A stretch of DNA of 64,000 bases from positions 310,001 through 374,000 of the forward strand of contig JAMWFC010000070.1 in the NCBI GenBank assembly GCA_027475525.1. The letters are read 5' to 3'. Below, in pieces: positions 20,026 through 31,780 of the stretch. The translations under genes and the position numbers were made by a program. This DNA is from Macrolepiota albuminosa (lineage: Eukaryota > Basidiomycota > Agaricomycetes > Agaricales > Agaricaceae). Below the pieces are notes generated by a model. The model was not told where the DNA came from. It worked only from the letters and a program-made list of their open reading frames with translations, and made no database searches. Positions within the stretch are counted from its first letter, which is position 1. Every line of letters begins with the position of its first letter.

Positions 20026-21083
20026 TGATGATGCCAACTGTAGTTGGATGCACTGGATGTATACGCAGTACAATGCCATCTCCAGTGCTTGGCGTGCATA
20101 GTTATGAGGAGTCCTGACAGAGTCATGGTGTGCTTGGGCAAAGGTGATAAAACAATGTGCTAGATAATAGCGCCTCACGTGCTACCTGGCAAATGGTAAG
20201 CGTTGTAGTTTACACAAAGATATAGAGAAAAAGGCGAGTAGTGCAGCGTAGTGGGCCTGTAGATGGCACCATAAACAATGAAGACAAGATAAACGAGGCT
20301 AGCGCCCAACTTAGTGACAAAGTTCGGGCAAGCTAGCGCAATTTGAACGCTAAGAGTAACTTGGGTGCTCAAGAGGTTACGATTTGTTGCCTATGTACAT
20401 CCAGAGTAGCTATCTTTTATACTATGCGCTATTATATTTTTAAAATGAGTCCATTAACGGTGCTACCAATTAGCGCCTCTCCTTGTGGTTGTAGCTAATG
20501 GCAACCTGTCAACAGTGACCGGTACGCATAGGGCAACGGCGACCAATGGCATTATAGCCCATTGGTCATGACGACTCTAAACTGACTTAAACTTTGTGGG
20601 AGTCTGCTCACTTTTTAGTGTAATTCCAATTGGCCAGGCCTTGGCGGGGTATGGTCAGAAAATCCTCAACAGACGCTGTGAGTTCTGCTGCCGGCACTAA
20701 ATCTAGTATCAATAGAATGTCAGGCTAGAATATATCCTGTTCCATTGCTGCTGATTCTTTAGACTTCTGATTAAAGTGCCTCGTCCAATGGCAGCGCCTA
20801 ATGCTAACCCCTTTATAGAACTGATTGGGGTTTGGTCAAAGTCATGTCCCCGCCGTCGTACTAGTGCCCTGAGTTCTTGGTCTTCTAATCCTCCAAGGTC
20901 AATAAATGGTATATGCTGAAGGCCTGGTCGTGGTAGTTCAGACTGATAACCAGCGCCTATAATTGAGTGCTAAAATCTGTGGTTTCCTATGTCCAAGAAA
21001 ATCACTAGGGTCTTGAGTATAGCCTGTGTCCATAGACCTGTAGTGTGCCCCTTGATGCGCTCAGTCTGAGTAGAAGCCTATCA
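20026..21083 (-). repeat. LTR of the element B / gag-only type, minus orientation (about 1058 bp)
   Basis: Plus strand reads TGATGATGCC at the left end and CCTATCA at the right. The adjoining TCTCCCCCCAACTG (21084-21097) is the reverse complement of the purine tract before the 3' LTR at 15313, and the following GACTGTCCTCAGTC also matches (15285-15298 complement). So this is a 3' LTR with a short internal stub. It is rich in AGCGC/TAGCG words. The internal remainder is lost at the junction with the chromovirus near 21145-21240. Confidence 0.65.
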
Positions 21084-21267
21084 TCTCCCCCCAACTGAAA
21101 AATTGACTGTCCTCAGTCAAACGCTGTCATTGATTTGACTGTGCTATGGTCTGTATAATGCCACCGGCGCCTTATAAGCTTGTTTCTAAATGTTGCCTTC
21201 TACTGGTGTTTTTCCTCCCACCTTTTTCAGAATATCTGGTTTGTGAGGCCTTGGCCTGCTGGGGCGG

Positions 21268-21504
21268 GTGGTGGCGGCACATCAACAGAGGAACGTGCCC
21301 ACTCTGGGGTCGTGGTTCGAGAGGGTCCTGGATAAAGAGGAGCCTCTCCTGTCCTGGGAGCAGCTGGTGGAGGAATTGCTGTGGGAGCACAGTCCGGGGA
21401 TGATGGGAGAGGGGTTCCAGGGCTGGCCTGGGGAGGGGGAGGGGTTCCGGGGCTGGCCTGGGGAGGGAGAGAAGAGTGAGGGAGTTCCAAGGCCCCAGCG
21501 CTAG
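21268..21504 (+). pseudogene. C-terminal remnant of the antisense accessory gene in the outer chromovirus
   Basis: Plus-strand frame encoding HQQRNVPTLGSWFERVLD, LSWEQLVEELLWEHSP and GEGFQGWPGEGE, stop TAG at 21502-21504. The copy C antisense frame at 41058-41300 (minus) encodes nearly the same residues and also stops with TAG. A 27-bp in-frame repeat (21413-21466) duplicates GEGFxGWPG. Conservation of protein in the antisense direction in two copies supports a real gene. Confidence 0.6.
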
Positions 21505-21742
21505 GGGGCCTCGTCTTTCTTGTTGTCTTTTCTCTTCTTGTTGTTGTACCTATACTGTAGAGTAGCGTAGTAAAAATGTATATACTTGGCCTTCCAAAGC
21601 CAAAGGGTAGTGTAAGTAATATGGCAAAGAAACTGAAAAGAGCACCTTGCCCAGACTCCAGGGTGTTACTGTGGAAAAGTACTAAAAAAAAGGGTAAAAT
21701 ATAGAGGGGGAACAGAAAATATACACGGGAGTTGAATCCCTA

Positions 21743-22000
21743 TTAAGCCCAGAGGCGGGGGTTATGCCCACTACTGCCGTCTGTGAGTCCCATGCTAAGA
21801 AGGGTCGCTTCCTGGGTGCCATTGCTGGAAGTCCTGGAGTTTGTCGAGGGTGCCTTTGAGGTTTTGGCATGGTTCCCAAGTGTCGTCCTCTGGGCTGTAT
21901 CCCTTTCATCGTATGAGGAAGTGGGGTCATCCACAAATGTTCCGGGAGTCAAGGATATCTTCGACCTCGTAGTGGTATTCATCCTTGACCTTGACTAGGG
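21743..22000 (-). pseudogene. Chromodomain of the outer chromovirus
   Basis: The frame reads [14 protein letters not shown] ... PHFLIR ... KGYSPEDDTWEP ... LDKLQDFQQWHPG, the chromodomain core (ILDSR, W-KGY, TWEP). Two TGA codons interrupt it, one shared in position with copy C. Function in the family: targeting integration to modified histones. Confidence 0.8.
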
Positions 22001-22256
22001 AAGGGGGCTTGGGGCGTCGTTCAAAGAAGGGGTCTGGGAAGTGTCATTCCAGGAGGTGGACATGGAATACTGGGTGCAGGCCTTTAAGTCCTGGAGGGAG
22101 CTTGATCTTGTAGGCGTGAAATGAGACTTTCTTCAAGATCTTAAATGGGCTGAGGTGCTTGTGATCGAGTTTTGGGGAGGGCCAGCAGATGTGGAGGTGG
22201 CATCGGTCTAACCATACTTTTGTCCTGGGAGTCCAGTTGGGGGTGTCTTCCCATTT

Positions 22257-23282
22257 TTAGTCGGCGTGTTTTGCATAGGCCTGGTTTGCGGTGTCGATCT
22301 CTTCCCGAAGGAACTTATGAAGATCCCGAGTGACCTTGTGAGCGGTGTGTGACGGGATGTCCTGGAGCAAGAGAGTCAATTGGAGGTGGTATCCCTTGTT
22401 GGCAAAGAAGGGTGATACCCCAGTGGCGGAGTGTGGCGTGTTGTTGTAGGTGAACTTGGCCAGGGGGAGCTTGGTGTGCCAGTCGTCCTGCAAGTAGTTG
22501 ACATACAGCTGGAGGTATTGCTCAAGAGATTGGTTGACCTGCTCAGTCTGGCCGTCGGTTTTGGAGTGGTAGGTGGTAAAGAGGTTAGTCTTTACTTCAA
22601 GGGCCTTACACAGGGAGGTCCAGAACTTGAACACAAAGAGTGGGCCATGATTGGAGACGATGTTGTCCAGGAGTCCGTGTTTGGCAAAGACGTGTTTGAG
22701 GAACAGCCAGGCAAAGTCCAGGGCGGTGTCCATGGTGTGGCAGGGTAGGAAGATGCCCTGTTTGGTCAGCCTATACACAACAATGAGAATGGCATCGAAC
22801 CCTTCAGATTCCGGGAGTTCAACAATATGATCCAGAGATATGGAGGACCAGGGGCATCGTCCGAGCAGCAAGGGTTTCAGGAGTCCATAGGGTCTGTGCT
22901 GGGAGACCTTGGCCTGGAGGCAGAGTTTGCATGATTGAATCTAAGTCACATCCTTCTTCAATCCTGGCCAAAAGTAAGTCCAGGAGACAAGTTGGAGGGT
23001 CTTACGTATCCCAGGGTGTCCCTGGAGCTTGTGGTCATGGTGTTGGCGGAAAACATCATAGCAAAGTTGTGCGTGATCCAGGACGTAGATGCGGCCATCC
23101 TGGAGGAGGAGCTTTTTGTTGGGGGACAAGGAGAAGGTGGGGTCCCAGTTGGTTCCGTCAGAGGGGTTGCGGGGGTCATGGTTGGTGAAATACTTGTCTC
23201 GGGGGGCGTGGCAGATCTGACTCAGGGTCCCTTTGCCGTTTAAAACCAGTACAGCATTCAGATGTTCAGGAGGGATCACCAT
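22257..23282 (-). pseudogene. Integrase of the outer chromovirus
   Basis: Zinc-binding part (about 23100-22940) with HHDHKLQGHPG, then the core: SISLDHIVELP, a decayed second catalytic block SNHGPLF (SDRGPLF in copy C, so the Asp is lost), DGQTEQVNQSLEQYL, and GVSPFFANKGYH. The changes are G-to-A / C-to-T. Not active. Confidence 0.85.
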
Positions 23283-23372
23283 GCAATGATTGAACGCATT
23301 ATGTTCCGCCTCGAAGGACTTCTTGGAGTAGACATCCAGTCACTGGGTGAGGGCATCGGGTTTGGCCCTGAG

Positions 23373-24645
23373 TCATCCTGGGCAGTACTGGATCGTGAAG
23401 TCGTACTCTGAGAGGATTTTGGACCATTGGGCCTGTCGTCGACTAAGTTGCTTGGTCATGGTGAAGTACTGCAGGTTATTGTAATCCGAGTAGATCTGGA
23501 TCTGGTGCCGGGCTCCCTCGAGGTAGGCTCGCCATTGTTTGAAGGCTTTGACAATGGCGGGGAGCTCCTTGTTGTAGATGTCATAGTTGAGCTTGGTGTC
23601 AATCATAGACCGGGTGTAGAAGGCAACTGGCCAGGGTTCCCTACCATCAGATCCCATCTGCGAGAGAATCCCGGCAATGGCGTAGTCGGAGGTGTTGCAT
23701 TCCAAGATGATCAGGAGGGTGGAGTCATAGTGCCGGAGTCCGGAGGCTGCTATGAAAGCCTCCTTGAGCAAGTTAAAGGCGCTCTGGCACTTACTATCCC
23801 AGTTCCAGGCAATGTCCTTGCGTGTGAGCCAGTTGAGGGGTTTTGTGATACTGGAGTAGTTGTCTATGAACCTCAGGTAAAAGTTAGCAAAACCTAGGAA
23901 GGATTGTACTTTCTTGATATTCCAGGGTTGTGGCCAGTTGACAATGGCCTCGACCTTGTGGAGGTCCATGCAAACACCATTTGGAGATACGATAATGCCA
24001 AAATACTCAACCTCTTCCATGTGGAATGAACACTTCTCAGGTTTGGTGTGGAGGTTGTGCTCCCAGAGATGCTCAAGGACTTGCCAGACGTGCTTCTGAT
24101 GGTCCTCCCTTGAGTTGGAGTAGATGAAGATGTCGTCCAGGTAGACGATCACAAAGACGTTGCTCATGTTATGGAAGATGTTGTTCATGAAGTATTGGAA
24201 CGTGGCGGGGGAGTTAGTCATTTTGAAAGGCATCACAAGGTATTCAAACAGACCATACCACATGTGGAACGCAGTTTTCCACTTATGTCCCAGGGCAATG
24301 CGGATGTTGTTGTAGTCAGAGCAGAGGTCGATTTTCATGTAAACCTTGGCACTGCGGAGTCAATCAACCAGATTGCCGATGAGCGGAAGCGGGTAGCAGT
24401 TCTTCTTAGTGATCTTATGCAGAGCCAGAGAGAGCTGTCCTTCTTCTTGGCAAATAGAACTGGAGCTCCGGTGGTGGAGGCAGAGGGTTGGATGAATCTC
24501 TTCCTGAACATTTCATTGAGGTAGTCTTTGAGGGCCCAGAGTTCGACTTCTGACATGTTGTATACCTTGCCGAAGGAAGGGGCGGCTCCTTCCTCAAGAT
24601 CAATCGTATGGTCATAGGTGCGGTGAGGGGGAATTTCCTTAGCAT
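23373..24645 (-). pseudogene. Reverse transcriptase and RNase H of the outer chromovirus
   Basis: The frame 24338-23373 runs from MKIDLCSDYNN (motif A) through VIVYLDDIFIYS (motif C, YLDD) and FLGFANFYLRFID to RNase H (LECNTSDYAIAG, where the family has an Asp). An upstream frame (24645-24335) holds the fingers, FAKKKDSSLWLCI. A frameshift near 24340 separates them. Usual chromovirus order. Confidence 0.85.
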
Positions 24646-25052
24646 CTCCTTTGAAGAATATGTCAGCGAATTTGTGATACTCTGGGGGAACTACTTCTCA
24701 GAGGATCTGCTCCTCAGTTTTCTTTTCCAGGGAGGTAGCGTCTGCTCGTAGGTATTCTTCCGGGAGTGACGGCGAGGTGTGCAGCTGAAACATGGGGGTT
24801 CCATCCTGCATGAGGCAGGCAAAGGAGGCGGCTCCAATAATCCTAATGTCAAGTGCTTTTAGGTCGATCGGGGTTGCAGGTTTGCAAGTTGGAGCAGGTT
24901 TGACGTGTGTCTGAGACTGGTCCAGGTAGTTCGGCCCTTTGTACTTGTTCCGAGGAATGTTTGGGGGTTGATTGGGGGCCTTGCAGGTTTGGGCGGGTGT
25001 CGAGAGTGGGGCGGAGGGTGGGGGTATTGGGCATCAGGTTGCTTCCTAGGGC

Positions 25053-25934
25053 CTAGAAGTGCACGGTGGTTGTAGGGTGGTCCTCAGGTCCTGAAAACGT
25101 CATGGTGAGCGTTCTCCAGTTGATGTCGGGGTTCGTGTCTTGTAGCCAGGGTAGCCCCAGCACCATCGGGGTCGATCCATGCAGGCATGTGACCAGGAAG
25201 TCAGAGGTGAACTCGAAGCTGTTGTCCAGGGTCACATATCCTGAGTGAGACCTCTGGATGGGGCTGGAGAAGGAGGGGGTGCCGTCAAGCCATCGCAGGT
25301 GGAGGGGTTGATCGAGGGGGTTGTGGGGAAGGTCGAGGGCATTGCTGATGAAAACTCCGGTAGCTCTGCTGTCGATGAGGGCCAATATTGGTTTCAGGGT
25401 GCCGTCCAACCTGGCATTGATGATGAAGGATTGGGATGAGCGGGACTGGAGTCCAGGGGGTGGTGGAGGCCCATCTGAGGGGTCCTTCAGGGTTGGGCCC
25501 AGAGAGCGGGGGATGTCAAAGGGGAGTTGCTGGTTGTCAAGCGTCGGTTCCCGGATCAGGCAAAGGATGAGATGTTGCCAGTCAATGCGGAGGTTGGTGT
25601 CTTGGAGCCATGGAAGCCCTAAGACCAGGGGTGCAGAGGGGTGGAGTTTGGTTATCAATATTCAGAGGGTGTGAGTCTGTCCGTTGGTGAAAGTAACGGG
25701 CATACGCACAAAATGAGTGATGTCCCCTGCCATAGAGGCATTTCTATTGAAGAGGCAGAGTCGCACCGGGACCAGGAGTCGCTGAGCAGGTTCTGGGGCG
25801 AAGGTAGACCATGCCTCGTCGATGAAGTTGTCTGTGGCACCACTGTTGATGAGGATGTTGAGGGGGGTTCCGGAGGGGGTGAGGCAGGTTTTGAGGAGGA
25901 GGGAGTGCAAGAAGTAGGAGGGTAGGTAAGCCAT
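25053..25934 (-). pseudogene. Two tandem retropepsin-like domains of the outer chromovirus
   Basis: First domain (25934-25600): INSGATDNFID, with the catalytic Asp changed to Asn, closing LHPSAPLVLGLPWLQDTN. Second domain (25400-25090): ALIDSRATGVFIS, closing LHGSTPMVLGLPWLQDTN. The two closings are clearly homologous, so this is a duplication. The second has Arg instead of Gly after Asp-Ser (AGA at 25365-25367), which would disturb the active-site loop; a CpG transition from GGA could explain it. The nested copy has the same pair. Confidence 0.75.
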
Positions 25935-26029
25935 GAGGGTGTCCTGTGCGAGTGTCGTGGAACAAAGATGGGAGACTGGGGCAGAGAAGATGTCGGGGTC
26001 AATTCCGCGATTTAGTGCGTCTTCCAGGT

Positions 26030-26344
26030 CTAAATCGCCAGGTCATTTTCTGAATATGTGTAGGTGGCGTCTTCCCCTTTGAAGGTCCAGGTGGCGCATC
26101 CCACAACCTGTCGTTGGGGGCATTCAGAGATGAAATGGTCTTTTTTACCACAGAGTATGCAAACACCTTCCCTTTTCTGTCGTTCCTGTATATCCTTCAG
26201 AATCTCGATCCAGGGTTGTCTCTTCTTCTGAAGTTGGTTAGCCCGGAGGGCCTCTTCATCCCATTTGTTGGCAAAGTCGGGGTCTTCAGGGTCTTTCAGA
26301 GGTTCCTTGGAGCTTGACACGTTGCCCAGGTTGTTGGCGGCCAC
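26030..26344 (-). pseudogene. Zinc knuckle of the outer chromovirus Gag, cut by the nested element
   Basis: Encodes CILCGKKDHFISEC (CX2CX4HX4C). The frame stops at the nested element's LTR (26348), and the upstream Gag resumes at 36180. Confidence 0.85.
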
Positions 26345-26347
26345 AGC

Positions 26348-27112
26348 TGTCAGGTTCCGCTGAGTCAGGGGCTTTCCGGGAAAGCAATCGCCCTTACAAT
26401 GCGGACTTGACCTACGGATACTCGGGTGTCTGGAACTTCAGGGCTAGGACTCCGGGGTTCAGGACATGGACAGGGGTAATCTCAGGAGGGGGAACTTGGT
26501 CCAGGGTTTTTGGGTTTTGGGTAGCTGAGGGTAGGGTGGGGGTCGAGTCATGAACCAGGGGTTCTAAGACGAGACCAGGTTAACAAATTAAAAGTCGCGA
26601 AGTGCGTACCAAACTCAGAGCACGCGGTTATTCAAGCGTGCCAGTCAAAGCGTGCCAGTCAGTGCGTACCAGTCAAGCAGAGAGCATGCAACAATTCAAG
26701 TAATCCAAGTTAATGCAATATCAAGACTAGTGAATACAGCGGAGAACTATGCTATAAGTACTACGGGGCCAGGTCTTGGGGTTCCGGGGTGTCTGGGATA
26801 AGTTCCAGGAGTCATTGAGTAGCGGGCAGAGACTGTATACCTGGATTGCGCGTGTGGAGATGCGCGATCAATTGGCGTGGAGGGAGCTATGATGCATGAT
26901 GCGTGATGGCTGGAAGCGAGTTGCGTGATCTGATCGTTGATGGCGGTTAATCCTGGGGTCCGTGATGTGGGGTTCCCGGGGGGTTGGCTGATGGCGGTCT
27001 TTGATGCGTGTGATGGCAGCGTCAGCAGCTGTGGGGGCGGGGTGTGCTGTGGAGTTGATGGAAGAGGTTCCCGGATGGGGCTCCGGGGATGTCCCAGGGA
27101 GGGGTCGTGACA
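26348..27112 (-). repeat. 3' LTR of nested chromovirus E2 (765 bp)
   Basis: TGTCAGG..CGTGACA ends. Left neighbour is outer-element Gag; right neighbour (27113) is the reverse complement of the family's purine tract region (GCGGGGTGA on the sense strand). Confidence 0.9.
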
Positions 27113-27232
27113 TCACCCCGCTGAGACCCTCCGAGGCGCGCGTAGCCGGAGGTTCGGACCGGGTTACAAGCATGGGATCTGGCGCCTGTCCTGCCACGTA
27201 ACGAGAAAAAAATTTTACCATCAAACTCAACT

Positions 27233-27296
27233 ATGTCGCGTACGCCGACACATTTCCTGATGCCCCCGCAAACTAACGAGGTCGCGCCCCTAAGAT
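27233..27296 (+). pseudogene. First-exon remnant of the antisense accessory gene in E2
   Basis: Plus-strand ATG followed by SRTPTHFLMPPQTNEVAPL, against SRTLTHSLTPPPTNKVAPL in copy C (43499 downward). The same A/T-rich leader precedes both. The frame then runs into integrase because the rest of the gene was deleted. This gives the antisense gene's start codon independently in two copies. Confidence 0.55.
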
Positions 27297-28205
27297 AGTT
27301 GACATACAGTTGGAGGTACTGCTCAAGAGACTGATTGACCCTTTCGGTCTGACCATTGGTTTTGGGGTGGTAGACAGTAGAGAGGTTAGTCTTTACTTCA
27401 AGGGCCTTACACAGGGAAGTCCAGAACTTGGACACGAAAAGCGGGCTGCGGTCAGGGACGATGTTGTTCGGGAGACCGTGTTTGGCAAAGACGTGCTCAA
27501 GGAACAGTCAGGCAAAGTCCAGGGCGGTGTCCGTAGTGTGGCAGGGTAGGAAGATGCCCTGTTTGGTTAGTCTACACACAATGATGAGAATGGCATCGAA
27601 CTCTTCAGATTCCAGGAGTTCGACGATATGGTCCAGGGATATGGAGGACCAGGGGCATCGTCCGACCGGCAGGGGTTTCAGGAGTCCATATGGTCGGTGT
27701 CAGAGGACCTTGGCCCGGAGGCATGGTTTGCATGATTGAATGTAACGGGTCACATCCTTTTTCAACCCTGGCCAAAAGTAAGTCCAGGAGATAAGCTGGA
27801 GGGTCTTACGTATTCCAGGGTGTCTCCAGAGCTTGTGGTCGTGGTGTTGATGGAGGACGTTGTAGCGGAGTCAGGCGTGATCCGGGACGTAGATGCGGCC
27901 ATCCAGGAGGAGGAGGTTTTTGTCAGGGGACAAGGAGAAGGTGGGGTCCCAGTCGGTTCTGTCGGGGGGGTTGTGGGGGTCATGGTCGGTGAAGTACTTG
28001 TCTTGGGGGGCACGGCGGATCTGGCTCAGGGTTCCTTCGTCGTTTAAGATCAGTACGGCATTCAGATGTTCGGGAGGGATCACCATGTGATGATTGAACG
28101 CATTGCATTCTGCCTCAAACAACTTCTTGGGGTAGACGTCCAGTCGATGGGTGAGGGCATCGGGTTTAGCTCCAAGTTGTCCCAGGCGGTACTAGATTGT
28201 GAAGT
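27297..28205 (-). pseudogene. Integrase of E2, C-terminus deleted
   Basis: Keeps the zinc-binding region (about 27850-27760) and the core with DHIVE, VPDRSPLF and NGQTERVNQSLEQYL, then stops at VNYL where the deletion begins. Several stops interrupt the frame. Confidence 0.8.
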
Positions 28206-28210
28206 CGTAC

Positions 28211-29144
28211 TGATAGGACCCCATACAGGATCAGCGCATCAACGGCAGGCTGCGGCAACATGGCACGGGCTCAGGATACCTTAGTGCACGCTAACTAACC
28301 AATTTTGGCAAGATTTGACGGCCGCGCACAGCAAGAAGCAGATCCAATCAATGATAGCGCCAACGGCAGACGGAATGACAACTGACAGATGGCATCAGTC
28401 ACTGACGACAGCGCTTAGCGAGAAGCCTGATGATCTATCAAAAACTGACGGACAGCTTGGCGTTTGACCTTGGCGTCTGACACCGCTTAGCGCCTCAATT
28501 TGGCGCCTAACGTTGCTTAGGTGTTCTGACAGACAGAAGGGTGATGGATTGATGATTTAGCACCACGATCTGCCGCCTGGTGGCGCCAAGGGTCTTCAAT
28601 GGACGGTAGGGATCTGAAACCGTTGGAGCTACCCCTATGAAATTTTCCAGTTTACCGCACTTTGGCAATGGTTGGTCACTGGCGACGGTGAACTCCTTGT
28701 AGTATATAAAGTACTTACCGACTTGTACATACCAACAGAACAATAGACCAGAGTTTACTACTCCCCTTTCCTCAGTTTCCCTTACGCTCAAGAGCTCATT
28801 TACGATCGGCAACGTCAAACTCATCAGCAGTTGCAGACGTGCGCCAACACTCGACACATTTGCGCCTTGCAACTACGGCAGGCATTATCGACGCTTAGAC
28901 TTTGCTAAGCATACCGTGCTCTTGCCGCTCACCTTGCCGTGTTCGCTTCCCGCTTCTTCATAGGCGCTTTACCTTAGCGCTTTACACTTGCCGACTCCAT
29001 TACCGATTTTTCCCCTTTTTCATAGGCGCGTTCTCTGGGACCTGCCTGGGACTCCTCACATCACTTATAGCGCGCCCAACGCAAACTCTTGGTACGGTAA
29101 CACTATAGTTACATTTGTTATTGACCAAACTTTGGGCGTCATCA
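28211..29144. repeat. Solo LTR (934 bp) of the element B / gag-only type
   Basis: Starts TGATAGG and ends GGGCGTCATCA, the same end as the LTR at 11715. Flanked by GTAC on both sides (28207-28210, 29145-29148); without it the pol sequence joins as in the outer copy at 23400. It holds TATATAAA at 28703-28710 in plus orientation and many AGCGC words. Most likely plus orientation. Confidence 0.8.
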
Positions 29145-30433
29145 GTACTCCAAGAGGATCTCAGACCATCGGGCCTGTCGTCGACTGAGTTGCTTGGTCG
29201 TGGTGAAGTACTGCAGGTTATTGTGATCCGAATAGACCTGGATCCGGTGCCAGGCTCCCTCGAGGTAGGCCTGCCATTGTTTGAAGGCTTCGATGATGGT
29301 GAGGAGCTCCTTGTCGTAAATGTCGTAGTTGAGCTCAGCGTCGATCATGGACCAGGTGTAGAAGGCGACTGGCCGGGGCTCACCGTCAGATCCCATCTGC
29401 GAGAGAATTCCAGCGATGGCGTAGTTGGAGGCATTGCATTCTAGGATAATCGGGAGGGCCAAGTCATAGTGCCGGAGTACGGGGGCGACTGTAAAAGCCT
29501 CCTTGAGCAGGTTAAAGACGCTCTGGCACTTACTGTCCCAGTTCCAGGCGACGTTCTTGCGTGTGAGCCAGTTGAGGGGTTTTGTGATACCAGAGTAGTT
29601 GTCTATAAACCTCTGGTAGAAGTTAGCGAAACCCAAGAAGGATTGTACTTCCTTCACGTTTCAGGGCTGCGGCCAGTTGACGATGGCCTTGACATTGTGG
29701 GGGTCCATGCAAACGCCATTTGGGGATATGATGACACCGAGATACTCAACCTCTTCCATGTGGAATGAACACTTCTTGGGCTTGGCGTGGAGGTTATGCT
29801 CCTGGAGGCGTTCAAGGACTTGCTGGACATGCTTCTGGTGGTCCCCCTTTGAGTCGGAATAGATGAGGATGTCGTCCAGGTAGACGATCACGAAGACGTC
29901 GCTCATATCGTGGAAGATGTTGTTGATGAAGTATTGGAACGTGGCGGGGGAGTTAGTCATTCTGAAAGGCATCACAAGGTACTCAAACAGACTATACCGC
30001 GTGCAAAACGCGGTTTTCCACTCATGTCCCGGGGCAATATGGACGTTGTTGTAGCCGGAGCGGAGGTCAATTTTCATGTAAACCTTGGCACTGCGGAGTC
30101 GATCAACCAGGTCACCAATGAGCGGGAGCGGGTAGTGGTTCTTCCTGGTGATCTTATTGAGTCCCTGGTAGTCGACGCAGAGTCGGAGCGAACCGTCCTT
30201 CTTCTTGGCGAATAGCACTGGGGCTCCAGCAGCAGAGGCAGAGGGTCGGATGAATCCCTTACCGAGCATTTCGTTGAGGTAGTCCTTGAGGGCCCAGAGT
30301 TTGACTTCTGACATGTTGTACACCTTGCCAAAGGGGGAGGCGGCTCCTTCCTCAAGGTCAATAGTATGGTCATAGGGACGGTGAGGGGGAATCTCCTTGG
30401 TGTCTCCTTCGGAGAATACGTCAGCGAACTCAT
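29145..30433 (-). pseudogene. Reverse transcriptase and RNase H of E2
   Basis: Best-preserved polymerase of the family here. 30323-29661 holds LFAKKKDGSLRLCVDYQGLN, YMKIDLRSGYNNVHI (motif A), MTNSPATFQYFINNIF and VIVYLDDILIYSDS (YLDD). After one stop near 29660, 29657-29142 holds FLGFANFYQRFIDNYSG and RNase H (LECNASNYAIAG, KELLTIIEAF, YSDHNNLQYF). The first RNase H Asp is read as Asn. Confidence 0.85.
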
Positions 30434-30746
30434 GATACTCCGGGGGAACTACTTCTCAGAGGATCTGCTCCTCGGTTTTCTTTTCTGGGGCAATAGCATC
30501 CTCTTGTAGGTGTTCTTCCGGGAGATATGGCGAGGTGTGTAGCTGAAACGTGGGAGTTCCATCCTTCATGAGGTGGGCAAAGGAGGTGGCTCCAATGATC
30601 CTAATGTCGAGTGTGTTTGGGTCGATCGGAGTCGCGGATGCATTGGCCGAAGCAGGTGTGACGTGTGTCTGAGATTGGCCAGGGTAGTTTGGCCCTTTGT
30701 ACTTGTTCCAAGGAATGTTTGGGGGTCGGTCAGGGGCCTTGCGGGC

Positions 30747-31760
30747 TCAGACGGGCATGGGGGGCGTGGCTGTCGTCCTGGGGGTGTCAGGGATCGGATC
30801 GCTCCCTAGGGCCCGAAGGTGTACAGTGGTCGAGGGGTGGTCTTTGGGTCCCGGGAAGGTCATGGTGAGCGTTCTCCAATTGATGTCGGGGTTCGTGTCA
30901 CGCAGCCAGGGTAGTCCCAGCACCATCGGGGTTAATTCATGAAGTCGCGTGACCAGGAAGTTGAAGGTGAATTTGTAGTTGTTGTCCAGGGTCACGCATC
31001 CCAAGTGAGACCTCTGGATGGGGCTGGAGGAGGAGGGGGTGCCGTCGAGGCGTTGCAGGCAGAGGGGCTGGTCGAGGGAGTCGTGGGGGAGGTCGAGGGC
31101 GTTGCTGATGAAAACTCCGGTGGCTCTGCTGTCGATGAGGGCCAATATTGGTCCCAGGGCGCCGTCCAGCCTGGCATCGATGATGAAGGACTGGGACAAG
31201 CAGGACTGGAGTCTGGGGGATGGTGGGGGCCCGTCCTTTGGGGTAGGATTCGGAGAGTGGGGGATGTCAAAGGAGAGTTGCTGGTCGTTGGGCATCGGGT
31301 CCCAGGTCAGGCGAAGGGTAAGATGTCGCCAATTGATGTGGGGGTTGGTGTCTCAGAGCCACGGGAGCCCTAGGACCAGGGGTGTAGAAGGGTGGAGTTT
31401 GGTTATCAACATCCGGAGGGTGTGAGTCTGTCCGTTGGCGAAAGTAACGGGCATACGCACGAAGTGAGTGATGTCCCCCACCGTAGAGGTGTCTCCATCA
31501 AAGAGGCAGAGCTGTACCAGGACCGGGAGTCGCTGAGCGGGTTCTGGGGCGAAGGTAGACTATGCTTCGTCGATGAAGTTGTCGGTGGCGCCACTGTCAA
31601 CGAGGGTGTTGAGGGGGGTTCCGGAGGGGGTGAGGCGGGTTTTGAGGAGGAGGGAGTGGGAGGAGTGGGAGGGTAGGTAAGCTGTGAGGGTGTCCTGTAT
31701 GAGTGCCATGGAGCGAAGATGTGAGACCGGGGCAAAGAAGACGTCGGGGTCAATTCCACG
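30747..31760 (-). pseudogene. Tandem retropepsin-like domains of E2
   Basis: First domain (about 31640-31355) has DSGATDNFIDEA and closes LHPSTPLVLGLPWL, then TGA at 31353-31355. Second domain (about 31140-30870) has ALIDSRATGVFIS and closes LHELTPMVLGLPWLRDTN. Same order, spacing and Asp-Ser-Arg change as in the outer copy. Confidence 0.75.
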
Positions 31761-31780
31761 ATTTAGGGTGTCTTCCGGGT

